From assembly GCF_006516965.1 (NCBI RefSeq), contig NZ_VHLH01000007.1, positions 62,001-126,000 on the forward strand: 64,000 nt of DNA, written 5' to 3'. The position numbers and the translations under genes are program-made. Source of the DNA: Pararhizobium mangrovi. Lineage in GTDB: Bacteria > Pseudomonadota > Alphaproteobacteria > Rhizobiales > Rhizobiaceae. Of the stretch, positions 1 to 8,770 are shown piece after piece (positions within the stretch are counted from its first letter, which is position 1; every line of letters begins with the position of its first letter). The notes under the pieces are model-generated. The model ran no database searches. It was not told where the DNA came from and saw nothing but the letters and a program-made list of their open reading frames with translations.

Positions 1-465
1 CTGGTCGGAGACCGGGCGCTCGCGATCGAAGCGATCGACGAAGTCCTGATGGTGGAACCAGCTCACGCAGCAGCGATAGCCTTCGAGAAGGCCGGCTTCC
101 TGCAGGATGAAGACGCCCGTGCACAGGCCGACGAGCGGCACGCTGGTTTCCGCCTGCTCGCGCAGGAAGGCGCGTTCCTCGCGCCCGAGCACGCTGCGGT
201 CGCCGATCAGCCCGCCGACGACCACGATGTAGTCGTAGGTTCCCCCGCCGTTCAGGCGCCGGTCTGGCTGCACCTTGACCCCGCAACTCGAGGTCACGCT
301 TTCGAGCGTATGCGAAAGCACGCTCCATTCGCACAGGATCGGCCGCGAGCGATCGGCCTCGTCCGCGGCCAGCCGAAGGACGTCGACGAAGTTCGCAAAG
401 GCCGACAGCGTGAAGCGATCGGCGAGCACGAAACCGACGCTGAGGCGCTTCCTTGCGGTCGTCAT
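1..465 (-). CDS. GlxA-type AraC-family transcriptional regulator (N-terminal part, truncated by window edge)
   Basis: The minus-strand frame starts at an ATG at 465 and runs off the left edge, so 155 residues are visible. The text MTTARKRLSVGFVLADRFTL, then a YDYIVVVGGL strand and a VGLCTGVFILQEAGLL segment, is the DJ-1/PfpI-like sensor domain of GlxA-type regulators. In that family an AraC helix-turn-helix domain follows, here beyond the edge. The gene starts 10 bp after the stop of the flavoprotein demethylase gene, so the two are probably co-transcribed. GlxA-type regulators often control quaternary-amine and N-methyl amino acid catabolism, which fits the neighbour. The regulated genes are inferred, not seen. 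Confidence 0.85.
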   Translation of the reverse strand, partial: MTTARKRLSVGFVLADRFTLSAFANFVDVLRLAADEADRSRPILCEWSVLSHTLESVTSSCGVKVQPDRRLNGGGTYDYIVVVGGLIGDRSVLGREERAFLREQAETSVPLVGLCTGVFILQEAGLLEGYRCCVSWFHHQDFVDRFDRERPVSDQ

Positions 466-475
466 GCGACCATCC

Positions 476-2512
476 TCACACCGCCTTCATCAGGCGTAGC
501 GCATCGAAGATCGCGGCGTGCGTGTTGCGCGCCGCGACGGCGTCACCGATGCGGAAGAGCTGGTATGTGCCTTCGCGGTTGCGCACGATCTTCTGCTTCC
601 GTCCCGCGACCAGGGCCTCGTAGTCGACTTCGCCCTCGTTGAGGGAGTCCGGGCGCAGGCCGAAATAAAGGTCGTCGAGCGGGCGCGTGCCGTGATTGAC
701 GATCACCTGGTCGACCTCGCGCTCGCGGGTGACGCCCCCATAGTCGCTGCCGAGGACGGCGTGCAGCATGTTGCCCTCGCGGCGCACCGCCTCGAGCTTC
801 CAGGTTACCGTGAAGGTCACGTCGTGCTTTTGCAGCGCGCGCATCGCCGGGGTTAGCGACATGCCCATGACTTCGCTCGAGATCATCCGGTCGCGGGTCA
901 TGATCTCCACCTTCGCGCCGGTCGTGGCAATCGTTTCGGCCGCCTGCAGGGCGGCATAGTCGCCGGCGTCGTCGTAGATGAGGACGTTCGTTCCGGGTCG
1001 GGCGTCGCCCGTCAGGATGTCCCAGGCGGAAACGACGAGTGCGCCGCCTTCGCTGAGAACCTCGGTATCGGGCAGGCCGCCGGTTGCGACGACGACGACG
1101 TCCGGCGCTTCGGCGAGCACGGTTTCCTCGTCGGCGAAGCTGTTGAAATGGAAGGTGACGCCCATGCGGGTGCATTCTTCGAACCGCCACGCGATCAACG
1201 AGATCATCTCGTGGCGACGGGGCGTCTGCGCGGTGAGGCGGACCTGACCGCCGGGATCGTTCGCCGCCTCGTGGACGATCACTTCATGGCCGCGCTCGGC
1301 GGCGACACGTGCGGCCTCGAGCCCGGCCGGCCCGGCACCGACGACCACGACCCGCCGGCGCTTTTCGGCCGGAGCGACGACGTGCGGCTGCTCCAGCTCG
1401 CGTCCGCTTGCGGGGTTGTGCAGGCAGAGCGCCGCGCCGCCCTGATAGATGCGATCGAGGCAGTAGTTCGCGCCGACGCAGGGGCGCACGCGCTCTTCCT
1501 CGCCGCGCATGATCTTGGCTACGATATGCGGGTCGGCGAGGTGGGCACGCGTCATGCCAACCATATCGAGCTTGCCGCTGGCGATCGCATGGCGTGCGGT
1601 GGCCAGATCCTGGATCTTGGCGGCATGGAAGGTCGGGAAATCGGTCGCCGCACGGATGTCGCCGGCAAAATCGAGGTGAGGGGCGCTGCGCATGCCCTGC
1701 ACCGGAATGACGTCGGTGAGCGCGGCATCGGTCGTCATGTTGCCCCGGACGACGTTGAGGAAATCCACCATGCCGCAGCTCTTGAGGCGATTGGCGATCT
1801 CCAGCCCCTCTTCGCGCACGATGCCGCCCGGAAGGCTTTCGTCGCCGCTGAACCGGATGCCGACGATGAAGTCGTCGCCGACCTTTTCACGCACGGCCTT
1901 CAAGACATCGAAGGTGAAGCGCATCCGGTTGTCGAAGCTGCCGCCATAGGGGGCTTCGAGTTCGTTGGTGAGCGGGGACCAGAACTGGTCCAGCAGGTGC
2001 CCGTAGGCGACGAGTTCCACACCGTCGAGGCCTGCCGCCTTCATGCGTTCGGCCGCGGCAGCATAGTCGCCGATGATGCGGGCGATGTCCCAGTCTTCCG
2101 CCACCTTGGGGAACGCGCGATGCGCCGGCTCGCGATCGTGCCCGGAGGAGACGATCGGCAGCCAGTCGCCGCCGTCCCACCGGGTGCGCCGTCCCATGTG
2201 GGTAAGCTGGATCATCACCGCGCAGCCGTGTTCGTGACACTCGTCGGCGATCTTGCGCATCCATCCGACCACCTCATCCTTGTAGGCAAGCACGTTGCCG
2301 AAAGCTTGAGGGCTATCGCGCGAGACGACGGCGGAACCGGCCGTCATCGTCAGCGCGATGCCGGCGCGTGCGCGCTCCACGTGGTAGGCGCGGTAGCGAT
2401 CCTTCGGCATGCCGTCCTCGGTGTAGGACGGTTCGTGGCTGGAGATCATCAGCCGGTTCTTGAGCGTCAGATGCTTCAGTTGGAATGGCTGGAGAAGGGG
2501 GTCGTGCAGCAT
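476..2512 (-). CDS. NADH:flavin oxidoreductase, N-methylproline/dimethylglycine demethylase-like
   Basis: This 678-residue protein has an Old-Yellow-Enzyme FMN TIM barrel (about 1-370) followed by an FAD/NAD(P) Rossmann region starting with VVVVGAGPAGLEAA near residue 390. That is the layout of trimethylamine dehydrogenase and of the StcD/DgcA-type demethylases. The N-terminal HEPSYTEDGMPKDRY stretch and the MTAGSAVVSRDS loop resemble the demethylase branch rather than 2,4-dienoyl-CoA reductases. The iron-sulfur region keeps Cys345, Cys351 and Cys363, but the position of the second Cys of the trimethylamine dehydrogenase motif is Ala348. It is divergent from a TetR regulator and followed by a GlxA-type regulator. 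Likely role: oxidative N-demethylation of a methylated amino acid. The exact substrate is not proven. Confidence 0.82.
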   Translation of the reverse strand: MLHDPLLQPFQLKHLTLKNRLMISSHEPSYTEDGMPKDRYRAYHVERARAGIALTMTAGSAVVSRDSPQAFGNVLAYKDEVVGWMRKIADECHEHGCAVMIQLTHMGRRTRWDGGDWLPIVSSGHDREPAHRAFPKVAEDWDIARIIGDYAAAAERMKAAGLDGVELVAYGHLLDQFWSPLTNELEAPYGGSFDNRMRFTFDVLKAVREKVGDDFIVGIRFSGDESLPGGIVREEGLEIANRLKSCGMVDFLNVVRGNMTTDAALTDVIPVQGMRSAPHLDFAGDIRAATDFPTFHAAKIQDLATARHAIASGKLDMVGMTRAHLADPHIVAKIMRGEEERVRPCVGANYCLDRIYQGGAALCLHNPASGRELEQPHVVAPAEKRRRVVVVGAGPAGLEAARVAAERGHEVIVHEAANDPGGQVRLTAQTPRRHEMISLIAWRFEECTRMGVTFHFNSFADEETVLAEAPDVVVVATGGLPDTEVLSEGGALVVSAWDILTGDARPGTNVLIYDDAGDYAALQAAETIATTGAKVEIMTRDRMISSEVMGMSLTPAMRALQKHDVTFTVTWKLEAVRREGNMLHAVLGSDYGGVTREREVDQVIVNHGTRPLDDLYFGLRPDSLNEGEVDYEALVAGRKQKIVRNREGTYQLFRIGDAVAARNTHAAIFDALRLMKAV

Positions 2513-2551
2513 CGGAAGCTCCTTGCCGTTTCGACAAGGATTTCCCTAAAT

Positions 2552-2589
2552 GTTCATTGGTGTCAAGTGAGAGTTCATCGATGTCCAAT
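2552..2589. promoter_or_regulatory. candidate operator: 17-bp direct repeat spaced 21 bp
   Basis: In the 118-bp gap between the divergent demethylase and TetR genes, GTTCATTGGTGTCAAGT (2552-2568) is repeated as GTTCATCGATGTCCAAT (2573-2589), with 13 of 17 bases matching. The period is 21 bp, two helical turns, so bound regulators would sit on the same face. It lies 42 bp upstream of the TetR start and 40 bp upstream of the demethylase start. It could be the TetR autoregulatory site or the GlxA-type regulator site. The repeat is seen; its use as an operator is inferred. Confidence 0.4.
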
Positions 2590-2630
2590 TCGTGTTGTGG
2601 CGGCGGTCGAACCCGGATAGGTTCCAACCC

Positions 2631-3296
2631 ATGGATGAGCGAACGGCGACGACGAACGACACAAGACCGTCCGGCTGGCGAGGCTCGCGCGAGCTGTGGC
2701 TGGATGCCGCGAAGGACGCTTTCCTACAAAGCGGGCTCGAAGCGGTGAAGATTCAGCCGCTTGCCGCGCAGCTCCAGCTCTCGCGCACGAGTTTCTATTG
2801 GTTCTTCAGGGATCGGAACACATTGCTGGATGCTCTGCTTGAAGACTGGGAAACGAAGAACACGGGCGCTTTCGTCTCCGCCTGTGAAGCCTATGCCGAT
2901 ACGATCACCGAGGCGGTGCTCAACCTCCTTTCGGTGTTCCACGAAGAGGCGGTCTTCGAACCGCAGATGGATTTCGCGATCCGCGGCTGGGCGCACCAGT
3001 CGGAGGACGTGATGGGCCGCGTCAATATCGCCGACGAGCGGCGGCTCGATGCCATCCGCGCGATGTTCGAACGCTTCGGCTACGAGGGCGACGAGGCGGA
3101 CGTGCGCGCGCGCACCGTCTATCTCGCCCAGATCGGCTACATCTCCATGCAGGTCAACGAGACGCAGGCGACCCGAATGGCCCGCGTTCCCGCCTACGTG
3201 AAGACCTATTCCGGCTACGCGCCGACGGAGCGCGAAATGGCCCGCTTCCACTCACGCCACGGCTACGTCTCTTCCATGAAGAGAGTTTCGCTTTGA
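2631..3296 (+). CDS. TetR/AcrR-family transcriptional regulator
   Basis: This 221-residue protein has an N-terminal helix-turn-helix (about residues 20-66), with LDAAKDAFLQSGLEAVKIQPLA leading into the recognition helix SRTSFYWFFRDRNTLLDALLEDWE, typical of TetR proteins. The C-terminal ligand domain ends with a tail rich in aromatic and charged residues. I chose the ATG at 2631; an upstream in-frame TTG at 2592 would overlap the repeated operator candidate. It is divergent from the demethylase gene, so it probably controls that gene or itself. The ligand is unknown. Confidence 0.87.
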   Translation: MDERTATTNDTRPSGWRGSRELWLDAAKDAFLQSGLEAVKIQPLAAQLQLSRTSFYWFFRDRNTLLDALLEDWETKNTGAFVSACEAYADTITEAVLNLLSVFHEEAVFEPQMDFAIRGWAHQSEDVMGRVNIADERRLDAIRAMFERFGYEGDEADVRARTVYLAQIGYISMQVNETQATRMARVPAYVKTYSGYAPTEREMARFHSRHGYVSSMKRVSL

Positions 3297-3634
3297 CCAA
3301 CGCCACCGCATGGACGCTTCCCGATCGCGACAACCATGCGTCGACCGGATTGGGGCGCTCAACGTCACACCTGTGGCGATCTTTGGATCGCCGGAGTAAC
3401 ATCCTGAAATTCCCGCAGGAAATCCTAGACAAAATAGAAACTTAGCGAAACGTCCCCGTCGAGACAGATGAGCACCGTTGCCCTTATGCTACTTGCACGC
3501 GACGTCGGGCGCAGGTAGAAAAGGCCGGGCTTATTGAGGATTCGAAGGCCGACAGCGGCCGTGCCGACCGATCGCCGTTTGGTCGGAAAAGGGCTCCTTT
3601 AAGAACGCACGAACGTAAAGAACCATCCTTTTTG
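3297..3634. other. intergenic region with small hairpins, no gene seen
   Basis: This 338-bp gap separates the TetR gene from the flippase-like gene. It holds a perfect 7-bp stem with a TTTG loop at 3375-3392 that could end TetR transcription, although no T-run follows. A 6-bp stem pairs 3564-3569 with 3581-3586. I see no convincing coding frame. The promoter of the downstream operon presumably lies here, but I cannot pick out boxes with confidence. Confidence 0.5.
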
Positions 3635-4537
3635 ATGAAACATATTTCGAAGCAACGCTTACAGAAATGGCTTCATCGGCTCGGCTCCGTGCTCGGCATA
3701 GCAGGCGTCGGGTTCGTCGTGTTCAAGCTCTACAGCTATTCCGATACGCTGCGTACGATCGATCTTACGACCAGCGACTACGTCGCACTCGTCTGCCTTG
3801 CCGCCCTTTACGGTGCGATCTGCACGTTCCAGGCGACCGCCTGGCGTGAGCTTCTCGCGATGCTCGGCGTCAACGTCACCCCGAAATGGGCGGTCGCCAC
3901 CTTCGCGACGACGCAAATCGGCAAATACGTCCCAGGCAACATCTTCCAGTACGCCGGCCGACAGGCGGTCGGCGCGGCGGCGGGCCTTCCGAACGTGCCG
4001 CTCGCAAAGTCGACGCTCTTCGAACTGATGATGATCTGCGCGATCAGCCCGCTCTTCGCCGTGCTCATCGTGCCACTCTTCTTTCCAGACGTTCCGAGCT
4101 GGATCGCCCTTGTCGGCTTCGTGTTCGTGGCCGCCCTTGCGATCGCAATCGCCCGGTTGATCGGCGGGCTGCATCTCGCAAGGGGCGCCGTCGCCTATCT
4201 GCTCTTCATGATCCTCAACGGAGCGGTGTTCATGACGACGCTCGGCCTGATCGATCCCAAAGCCCTGTCGCTCGCCGGTGTGCCGGTCGTGATCGGTGCC
4301 TACGTCGTTTCCTGGCTCGTCGGCCTCGTGACGCCCGGCGCGCCGGCCGGCCTCGGCGTGCGGGAGACGGTGCTCGTCTACCTCTTCACCGACTCGATCG
4401 TCTCGTCCGTCATCCTGCTCGCTGTCCTCGTCGGGCGCATCGTCACGGTTTCCGGCGATCTGATGTTCTACGGCGCGGGGCGCGCCATGGCATCGCGGGT
4501 GCCGCACGGCGCACAAGCCGAACAGGGAAGCGCATGA
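3635..4537 (+). CDS. flippase-like integral membrane protein (LPG synthase TM / AglD-like domain family)
   Basis: This roughly 300-residue, very hydrophobic protein has about eight predicted membrane segments. It carries features of the lysylphosphatidylglycerol-synthase transmembrane/YbhN-like family, such as the IGKYVPGNIFQYAGRQ motif near residues 95-110 and the GLVTPGAPAGLGVRE motif near 225-240. The start is the ATG at 3635 (a TTG directly precedes it); no clear ribosome-binding site is visible. The stop overlaps the ATG of the next gene (ATGA), so the glycosyltransferase is translationally coupled. Such proteins are often encoded beside DPM1-like glycosyltransferases and are suspected to move or help modify polyprenyl-linked sugars. 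The substrate is unknown. Confidence 0.8.
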   Translation: MKHISKQRLQKWLHRLGSVLGIAGVGFVVFKLYSYSDTLRTIDLTTSDYVALVCLAALYGAICTFQATAWRELLAMLGVNVTPKWAVATFATTQIGKYVPGNIFQYAGRQAVGAAAGLPNVPLAKSTLFELMMICAISPLFAVLIVPLFFPDVPSWIALVGFVFVAALAIAIARLIGGLHLARGAVAYLLFMILNGAVFMTTLGLIDPKALSLAGVPVVIGAYVVSWLVGLVTPGAPAGLGVRETVLVYLFTDSIVSSVILLAVLVGRIVTVSGDLMFYGAGRAMASRVPHGAQAEQGSA

Positions 4538-5553
4538 ACATCGTCACGCCGCACGTACGCACGAGCCAGGAGAAGCCCGTGAACACGATCAGCCTGATCA
4601 TTCCGGTAAAGGACGAGCAGGATACGCTCGGCACGCTCGTCAGCGGTATCGTCGAGAGCGTCGGTGCGCTCGAAGGCAACGATCTTCGCGAGATCGTCTT
4701 CATCGACGACGGCAGCCGGGACCGAAGCTGGAAGGTCATGGGCGAACTGACCGAGACGTATCCGGGGATCGTGCGCGCGCTGCGGCTTCGCCGCAATTTC
4801 GGCAAGGCGATCGCGCTCGAGGCCGGGTTTCGTCTCGCGAGCGGGGACGTCATCATCACCATGGATGCGGACCTTCAGGACGATCCGAAGGAGATCCCGC
4901 GTTTTCTCGAAGAACTGCGGTCCGGCTTCGACATGGTGTCGGGCTGGAAACGCCGGCGTCACGATCCACTGTCGAAGACCCTGCCGTCGCGGCTCTTCAA
5001 CAAGGCGACCGCGAAGGTGAGCGGCCTCGCGCTTCATGATTTCAACTGCGGGTTCAAGGCCTATCGCCGGGAGGTCATCGACAGCCTGCGGCTTTACGGC
5101 GAACTGCACCGCTACATTCCCGTGCTCGCGCATGATGCCGGATTCACCGTCGGCGAGATCGAGGTCGAGCATCACGCGCGCCAACACGGCGTGTCGAAAT
5201 ACGGGATCGAGCGATACGTGCGCGGCTTTCTCGACCTGCTCGCGATCCTCGTGACGACCCGTTATCTGCTCCGTCCAGGGCACATGTTCGGAGGCGTCGG
5301 GGTCGGGACCGGGCTGCTCGGTTTCCTGATCCTCTTCTATCTGAGCTGCCTCTGGCTTTTCGGATACGGCCCCATCGGCACACGGCCGCTCTTCTTCCTC
5401 GGCTTCCTGCTGATGGTGGTTTCAGTGCAGATGATCGCCACCGGCGTCGTCGCCGAACTGCTGATCCGCGTCCAGGCACCGCGGGTTTCGGCCGACCTCA
5501 TCGTGGCCGATATTTCCGCCGAGGCAGCGGGGGAGCCCGTGCCCGGTGAATAG
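4534..5553 (+). CDS. GT2-family glycosyltransferase, dolichol/polyprenyl-phosphate mannose synthase-like
   Basis: This 339-residue protein has a GT-A catalytic domain (about 15-230) with the TISLIIPVKDEQ start, the FIDDGSRD nucleotide-sugar site, the metal-binding DAD at 111-113, and RNFGKAIALEAGF. Two or three C-terminal membrane helices (about 250-315) follow. This is the layout of ArnC/GtrB/DPM1-like enzymes that load a sugar onto a polyprenyl phosphate at the inner face of the membrane. The ATG at 4534 overlaps the preceding stop; a GTG at 4579 with AGGAG upstream is an alternative start giving 324 residues. The transferred sugar cannot be told from sequence. Confidence 0.9.
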   Translation: MNIVTPHVRTSQEKPVNTISLIIPVKDEQDTLGTLVSGIVESVGALEGNDLREIVFIDDGSRDRSWKVMGELTETYPGIVRALRLRRNFGKAIALEAGFRLASGDVIITMDADLQDDPKEIPRFLEELRSGFDMVSGWKRRRHDPLSKTLPSRLFNKATAKVSGLALHDFNCGFKAYRREVIDSLRLYGELHRYIPVLAHDAGFTVGEIEVEHHARQHGVSKYGIERYVRGFLDLLAILVTTRYLLRPGHMFGGVGVGTGLLGFLILFYLSCLWLFGYGPIGTRPLFFLGFLLMVVSVQMIATGVVAELLIRVQAPRVSADLIVADISAEAAGEPVPGE

Positions 5554-5700
5554 CGGATCCGGCAACGGTTGCACGACACGACGCGAACGTCACGGCGACG
5601 AAGAAACACAAGCTCTTCCTCAGCGCTAAGCAGCCTGCACGCACTTCCATCCATGTCCAAGAACGACGGCAGCCAGACCGCGACCGATCGAGGCAAAGCC

Positions 5701-7257
5701 ATGACGACACCGACGAGCCAATCCACCGTCTCGACCGGCCATCGCGCCGTGAACGGCGTCCTGCGTTTCCTGGAGAGCCGCACCTTCGTGGTCTTCTTCA
5801 TCCTGCTGACGATCGTCGTTGTCTTCCTGACCTATCGCTACTACGGCTTCAGCTACGACGAGACCTATGCGCAGGAACGCGGAATGCGTCTGTGGCGCTA
5901 CTATTTCCATGGACATACGCTTTCGTTCATGAAAACCAACTTTTACGGGATGTTCCCCGACTTCGTTGCGGTAGCGCTTCAGCATCTGATACCCGCCATG
6001 AGCTACTGGAGCCGCCATCTCGTCTCGGCGCTCTTCGGGGTCGTCGGCATCGTCTATGTGTACAAGATCGGTTCCGCATTCTTTGGACGGCTCACCGGCA
6101 GCCTCGCCATGGTGTTCCTGACCGTCAATCCGATGTGGAACGGCTACATGTTCATCAACATGAAGGACATTCCCTTCGCCACGTTCATGGTCGCTGGCTT
6201 CTATTACTGCATGCGCGCCGCACTCGGGCGATACACATCCAGATCGATCTGGGTCGGTGTCGCCGTTTCCGTCGGCTTGCTTGCCACGGCCAAGGTCATC
6301 GGCGTCGTGATCCTGGGCTCGTTCTGCTTCGTGGCGCTCGGCGCCTACCTGATCTTCGATCCCGAGACGCGCCTCGACAAGGCGCTCGCCGTTCGGATCG
6401 CCAAGATCATCGGCGCTGTGGTCATTGGCTGTATCGTCATGCTCGCCCTGTTCTGGCCGCAGATCTATCTCTACACGCCGAAACAACTGATGACGGCGAT
6501 CCTCGCGTTCACCGATTTCGACTACAATGGACGCGTGATCCTGAACGGCATCACCTATCACGCGCAGACAGGTCCGCGCATCTACATGCTGACCTATCTG
6601 ACCATCTGCATGCCGATCTTCCTGCTGATCGCCGTCATCGCCGGCGGCGTGCTGACGCCGATCCGCCGCCATCCGATGGCCGTCGCATGCGTCGGTATCA
6701 TTGTCCTCTATATCGTCTACCAGGCCGTCACGCATGCGACGGTCTACGGCGGCTATCGCCACTTCACCTTCCTGATCCCGCTCGCCATGCTCGTGGCGGC
6801 GTGGGCGGCGGCGAAGATGCTCGGCGACCGGCGACCGGAGGTCGTGCGTGTCGCAGGCGTCGCGGTCCTTCTACTCGGTACCGCCTGGACGCTCGTTGGC
6901 ACCTATCGCGTCTTTCCCTACCAGTACTCGTTCTACAACGTCCTGGTCGGCGGGCTGAAAGGGGCCGAAAACAGCTACGAGGTCGACGTCTGGCGCACCG
7001 CGCCGACCTATTACCTGAACCGCCTCGCGACCACCGCGCGGCTGACAGGTGAAAGGCCCAAGGTTCACGATTGCTCGACCCGCCTACGAAAGAAGATTTA
7101 TCCGGAAATCGACTTCGTCGACCGCGACGACGCGCAATACCTGATCACCAATCGTCGAAGCTGCACGAAGTACCCGGACGTCCCGACGATCTCGACGCTC
7201 AGCCGCGAAGGCGTTGTCCTGTCCGAACTCCACGAGCGGCAGCCGGCGAGCGAGTGA
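5701..7257 (+). CDS. GT-C-type membrane glycosyltransferase (dolichyl-phosphate-mannose-protein mannosyltransferase-like)
   Basis: This 518-residue protein has about ten membrane helices. The first periplasmic loop holds GFSYDETYAQERG, with the Asp53-Glu54 pair expected as catalytic acids in GT39/GT83-like enzymes, and MKDIPFATFM follows. A C-terminal soluble portion of about 80 residues begins near YSFYNVLVGGLKGAENSYEVDVWRTA, a motif common in bacterial proteins of this type. I chose the ATG at 5701, preceded by GAGGCAAAG; an in-frame ATG at 5653 has no ribosome-binding site. With the two preceding genes it suggests a cytoplasmic loading, flipping and periplasmic transfer pathway. The acceptor is unknown. 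Confidence 0.82.
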   Translation: MTTPTSQSTVSTGHRAVNGVLRFLESRTFVVFFILLTIVVVFLTYRYYGFSYDETYAQERGMRLWRYYFHGHTLSFMKTNFYGMFPDFVAVALQHLIPAMSYWSRHLVSALFGVVGIVYVYKIGSAFFGRLTGSLAMVFLTVNPMWNGYMFINMKDIPFATFMVAGFYYCMRAALGRYTSRSIWVGVAVSVGLLATAKVIGVVILGSFCFVALGAYLIFDPETRLDKALAVRIAKIIGAVVIGCIVMLALFWPQIYLYTPKQLMTAILAFTDFDYNGRVILNGITYHAQTGPRIYMLTYLTICMPIFLLIAVIAGGVLTPIRRHPMAVACVGIIVLYIVYQAVTHATVYGGYRHFTFLIPLAMLVAAWAAAKMLGDRRPEVVRVAGVAVLLLGTAWTLVGTYRVFPYQYSFYNVLVGGLKGAENSYEVDVWRTAPTYYLNRLATTARLTGERPKVHDCSTRLRKKIYPEIDFVDRDDAQYLITNRRSCTKYPDVPTISTLSREGVVLSELHERQPASE

Positions 7258-7571
7258 TCGCGCAGACGGCGGAATGGCATCAAGCTGCTACCAGGGCACA
7301 TATCGCCGATCGGGTTTTCCACGTTTGTGGACCGTAAGACCGCGAAGGTGTGCGGTGCCTTCGTCGTCGACCGCTCGGTTTCCGGTCGCTCGCATCACCG
7401 AACATTCCGACGGGGATCGTCAACGATGCAAAAGCGCTTCGCGACCTGATTGAATCGGTCCGGCGCTCTATCTCTCCGCATAGCGCATGGTTGCGACGCC
7501 GGACTGGATCAGTCGGGCAGGAAACGCTCTGGAACGAGTGGCAGCTGCGTTCGTAGTGGTCGGAGAGTAAT
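7258..7571. other. intergenic region, no gene seen
   Basis: This 314-bp gap lies between the GT-C gene and the FNT-family gene. Short frames here have no recognisable product. A weak 6-bp hairpin (CGAAGG/CCTTCG) lies near 7343-7365. GGAG sits a few bases before the FNT start. I see nothing else that I can support. Confidence 0.4.
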
Positions 7572-8411
7572 ATGAGCGAGAGTAAAGAGGGGGCCGAGGA
7601 AGATCGGGGGCGGCTCAGCGAGAAGGACGAAGAGGACGTCCAGAAGAACAGGAGCCTGAGCCCCGTCTCGGTCTATGCTGTCGTTCACGAGGAGGGACGG
7701 GAGGAACTTGATCGGCCGCTCCTGTCGCTATGGTGGTCGGGCGTTGCCGCCGGCATCGGGATATCCGCATCGGTACTGGCGGAGGGAACGCTGCATGCGG
7801 TGCTCGGGGATGGAGCGGCCGCGGTCGCCGTCGCCGATCTCGGCTACACGATCGGCTTCGTTCTCGTGATCCTCGGTCGGCTTCAGCTCTTCACCGAGAA
7901 CACGATCACCGCGATCCTGCCGCTCCTCTCGCGCCCCTCCGCGCGCATGGTGTGGTGCACGGCGCGGCTTTGGGGCATCGTGCTCGTCGCAAATCTCGTC
8001 GGCACGTTTTGCTCCGCCGCGCTTTCGACCTGGGTCGGCGTCGTGCCGCCCGAACATATCGCCGGGATGCTGGCGATCTCACGCGATTTCGCCGCGCTCG
8101 AACCCTACCAGGCCTTCGCGCGGGGAATTCCGGCCGGCTTCTTCGTCGCCGCGATCGTATGGATGCTGCCTTCCGCGCGGGCGGCCTCGATCTTCGTCAT
8201 CATCATGTTCACCTACCTGATCGCCATCGGCGGCTTCACCCACGTGATCGCAGGCTCGACGGAACTCTTCCTGCTGGCCCTTTCGGGCGACGCGACTATC
8301 GGCCATTCGGCGGCGCTCATTGGGGCCACCCTCGTCGGCAACATCGCCGGCGGAACCGGCCTCTTCGCGCTCCTCGCCTACGGCCAGGTCGTCAACGAAC
8401 TGCCTTCCTGA
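7572..8411 (+). CDS. formate/nitrite transporter (FNT) family protein, YfdC-like
   Basis: This 279-residue protein has a charged, acidic N-terminal tail of about 45 residues followed by six hydrophobic segments. The GRLQLFTENTITAILPLL segment (about 102-119) and the ARGIPAGFFVAAIVWMLP segment match the YfdC branch of the formate/nitrite channel family, which forms pentameric inner-membrane channels. The substrate of the YfdC branch is not settled. It is flanked by long non-coding gaps and has no evident operon partner. Confidence 0.87.
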   Translation: MSESKEGAEEDRGRLSEKDEEDVQKNRSLSPVSVYAVVHEEGREELDRPLLSLWWSGVAAGIGISASVLAEGTLHAVLGDGAAAVAVADLGYTIGFVLVILGRLQLFTENTITAILPLLSRPSARMVWCTARLWGIVLVANLVGTFCSAALSTWVGVVPPEHIAGMLAISRDFAALEPYQAFARGIPAGFFVAAIVWMLPSARAASIFVIIMFTYLIAIGGFTHVIAGSTELFLLALSGDATIGHSAALIGATLVGNIAGGTGLFALLAYGQVVNELPS

Positions 8412-8770
8412 CGTTGGCGGATGGGTTTCGCTCGATCGAAAGAAGGACGCCCCGATCGTATGCACCCATTACGAGACGTTGCCTTACCGCATGAACAAGA
8501 ACGTCGTCGGCTCCGAGATAAGCCCGACATCGAGCTTGAACATGGACGAGGTCGGGTTTGCGAAATGAACCATTCGGCGCTCTCTCGAGGGATCATCGCC
8601 TCGTGTCACGACGGAAGGATTCAACCCGTTCGCGGCGCGAGCGGACGAACGGAGACGCGGCCGGACCGATCGTTTGAGTGCGTCCGGTTCGTTCCGATGC
8701 ACCGGTGCGTGAACACTTCGAAGCCGATCGGGCATGCGGACGGTCGCCCGGTCGGCGTTCCGGCGCGGGA
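8412..8770. other. intergenic region, no gene seen
   Basis: This 359-bp gap lies between the end of the FNT gene and the end of the XRE/MmyB gene (convergent). A plus-strand frame at 8421-8789 stays open but overlaps the 3' end of the regulator and looks like no family I know. No strong terminator hairpin stands out. Confidence 0.4.

Noticed and set aside
3886-5553. A 555-residue frame spanning the flippase-like and glycosyltransferase genes
   Set aside because: The first 216 residues are Arg-rich out-of-frame text over the flippase-like gene; the glycosyltransferase starts at 4534.
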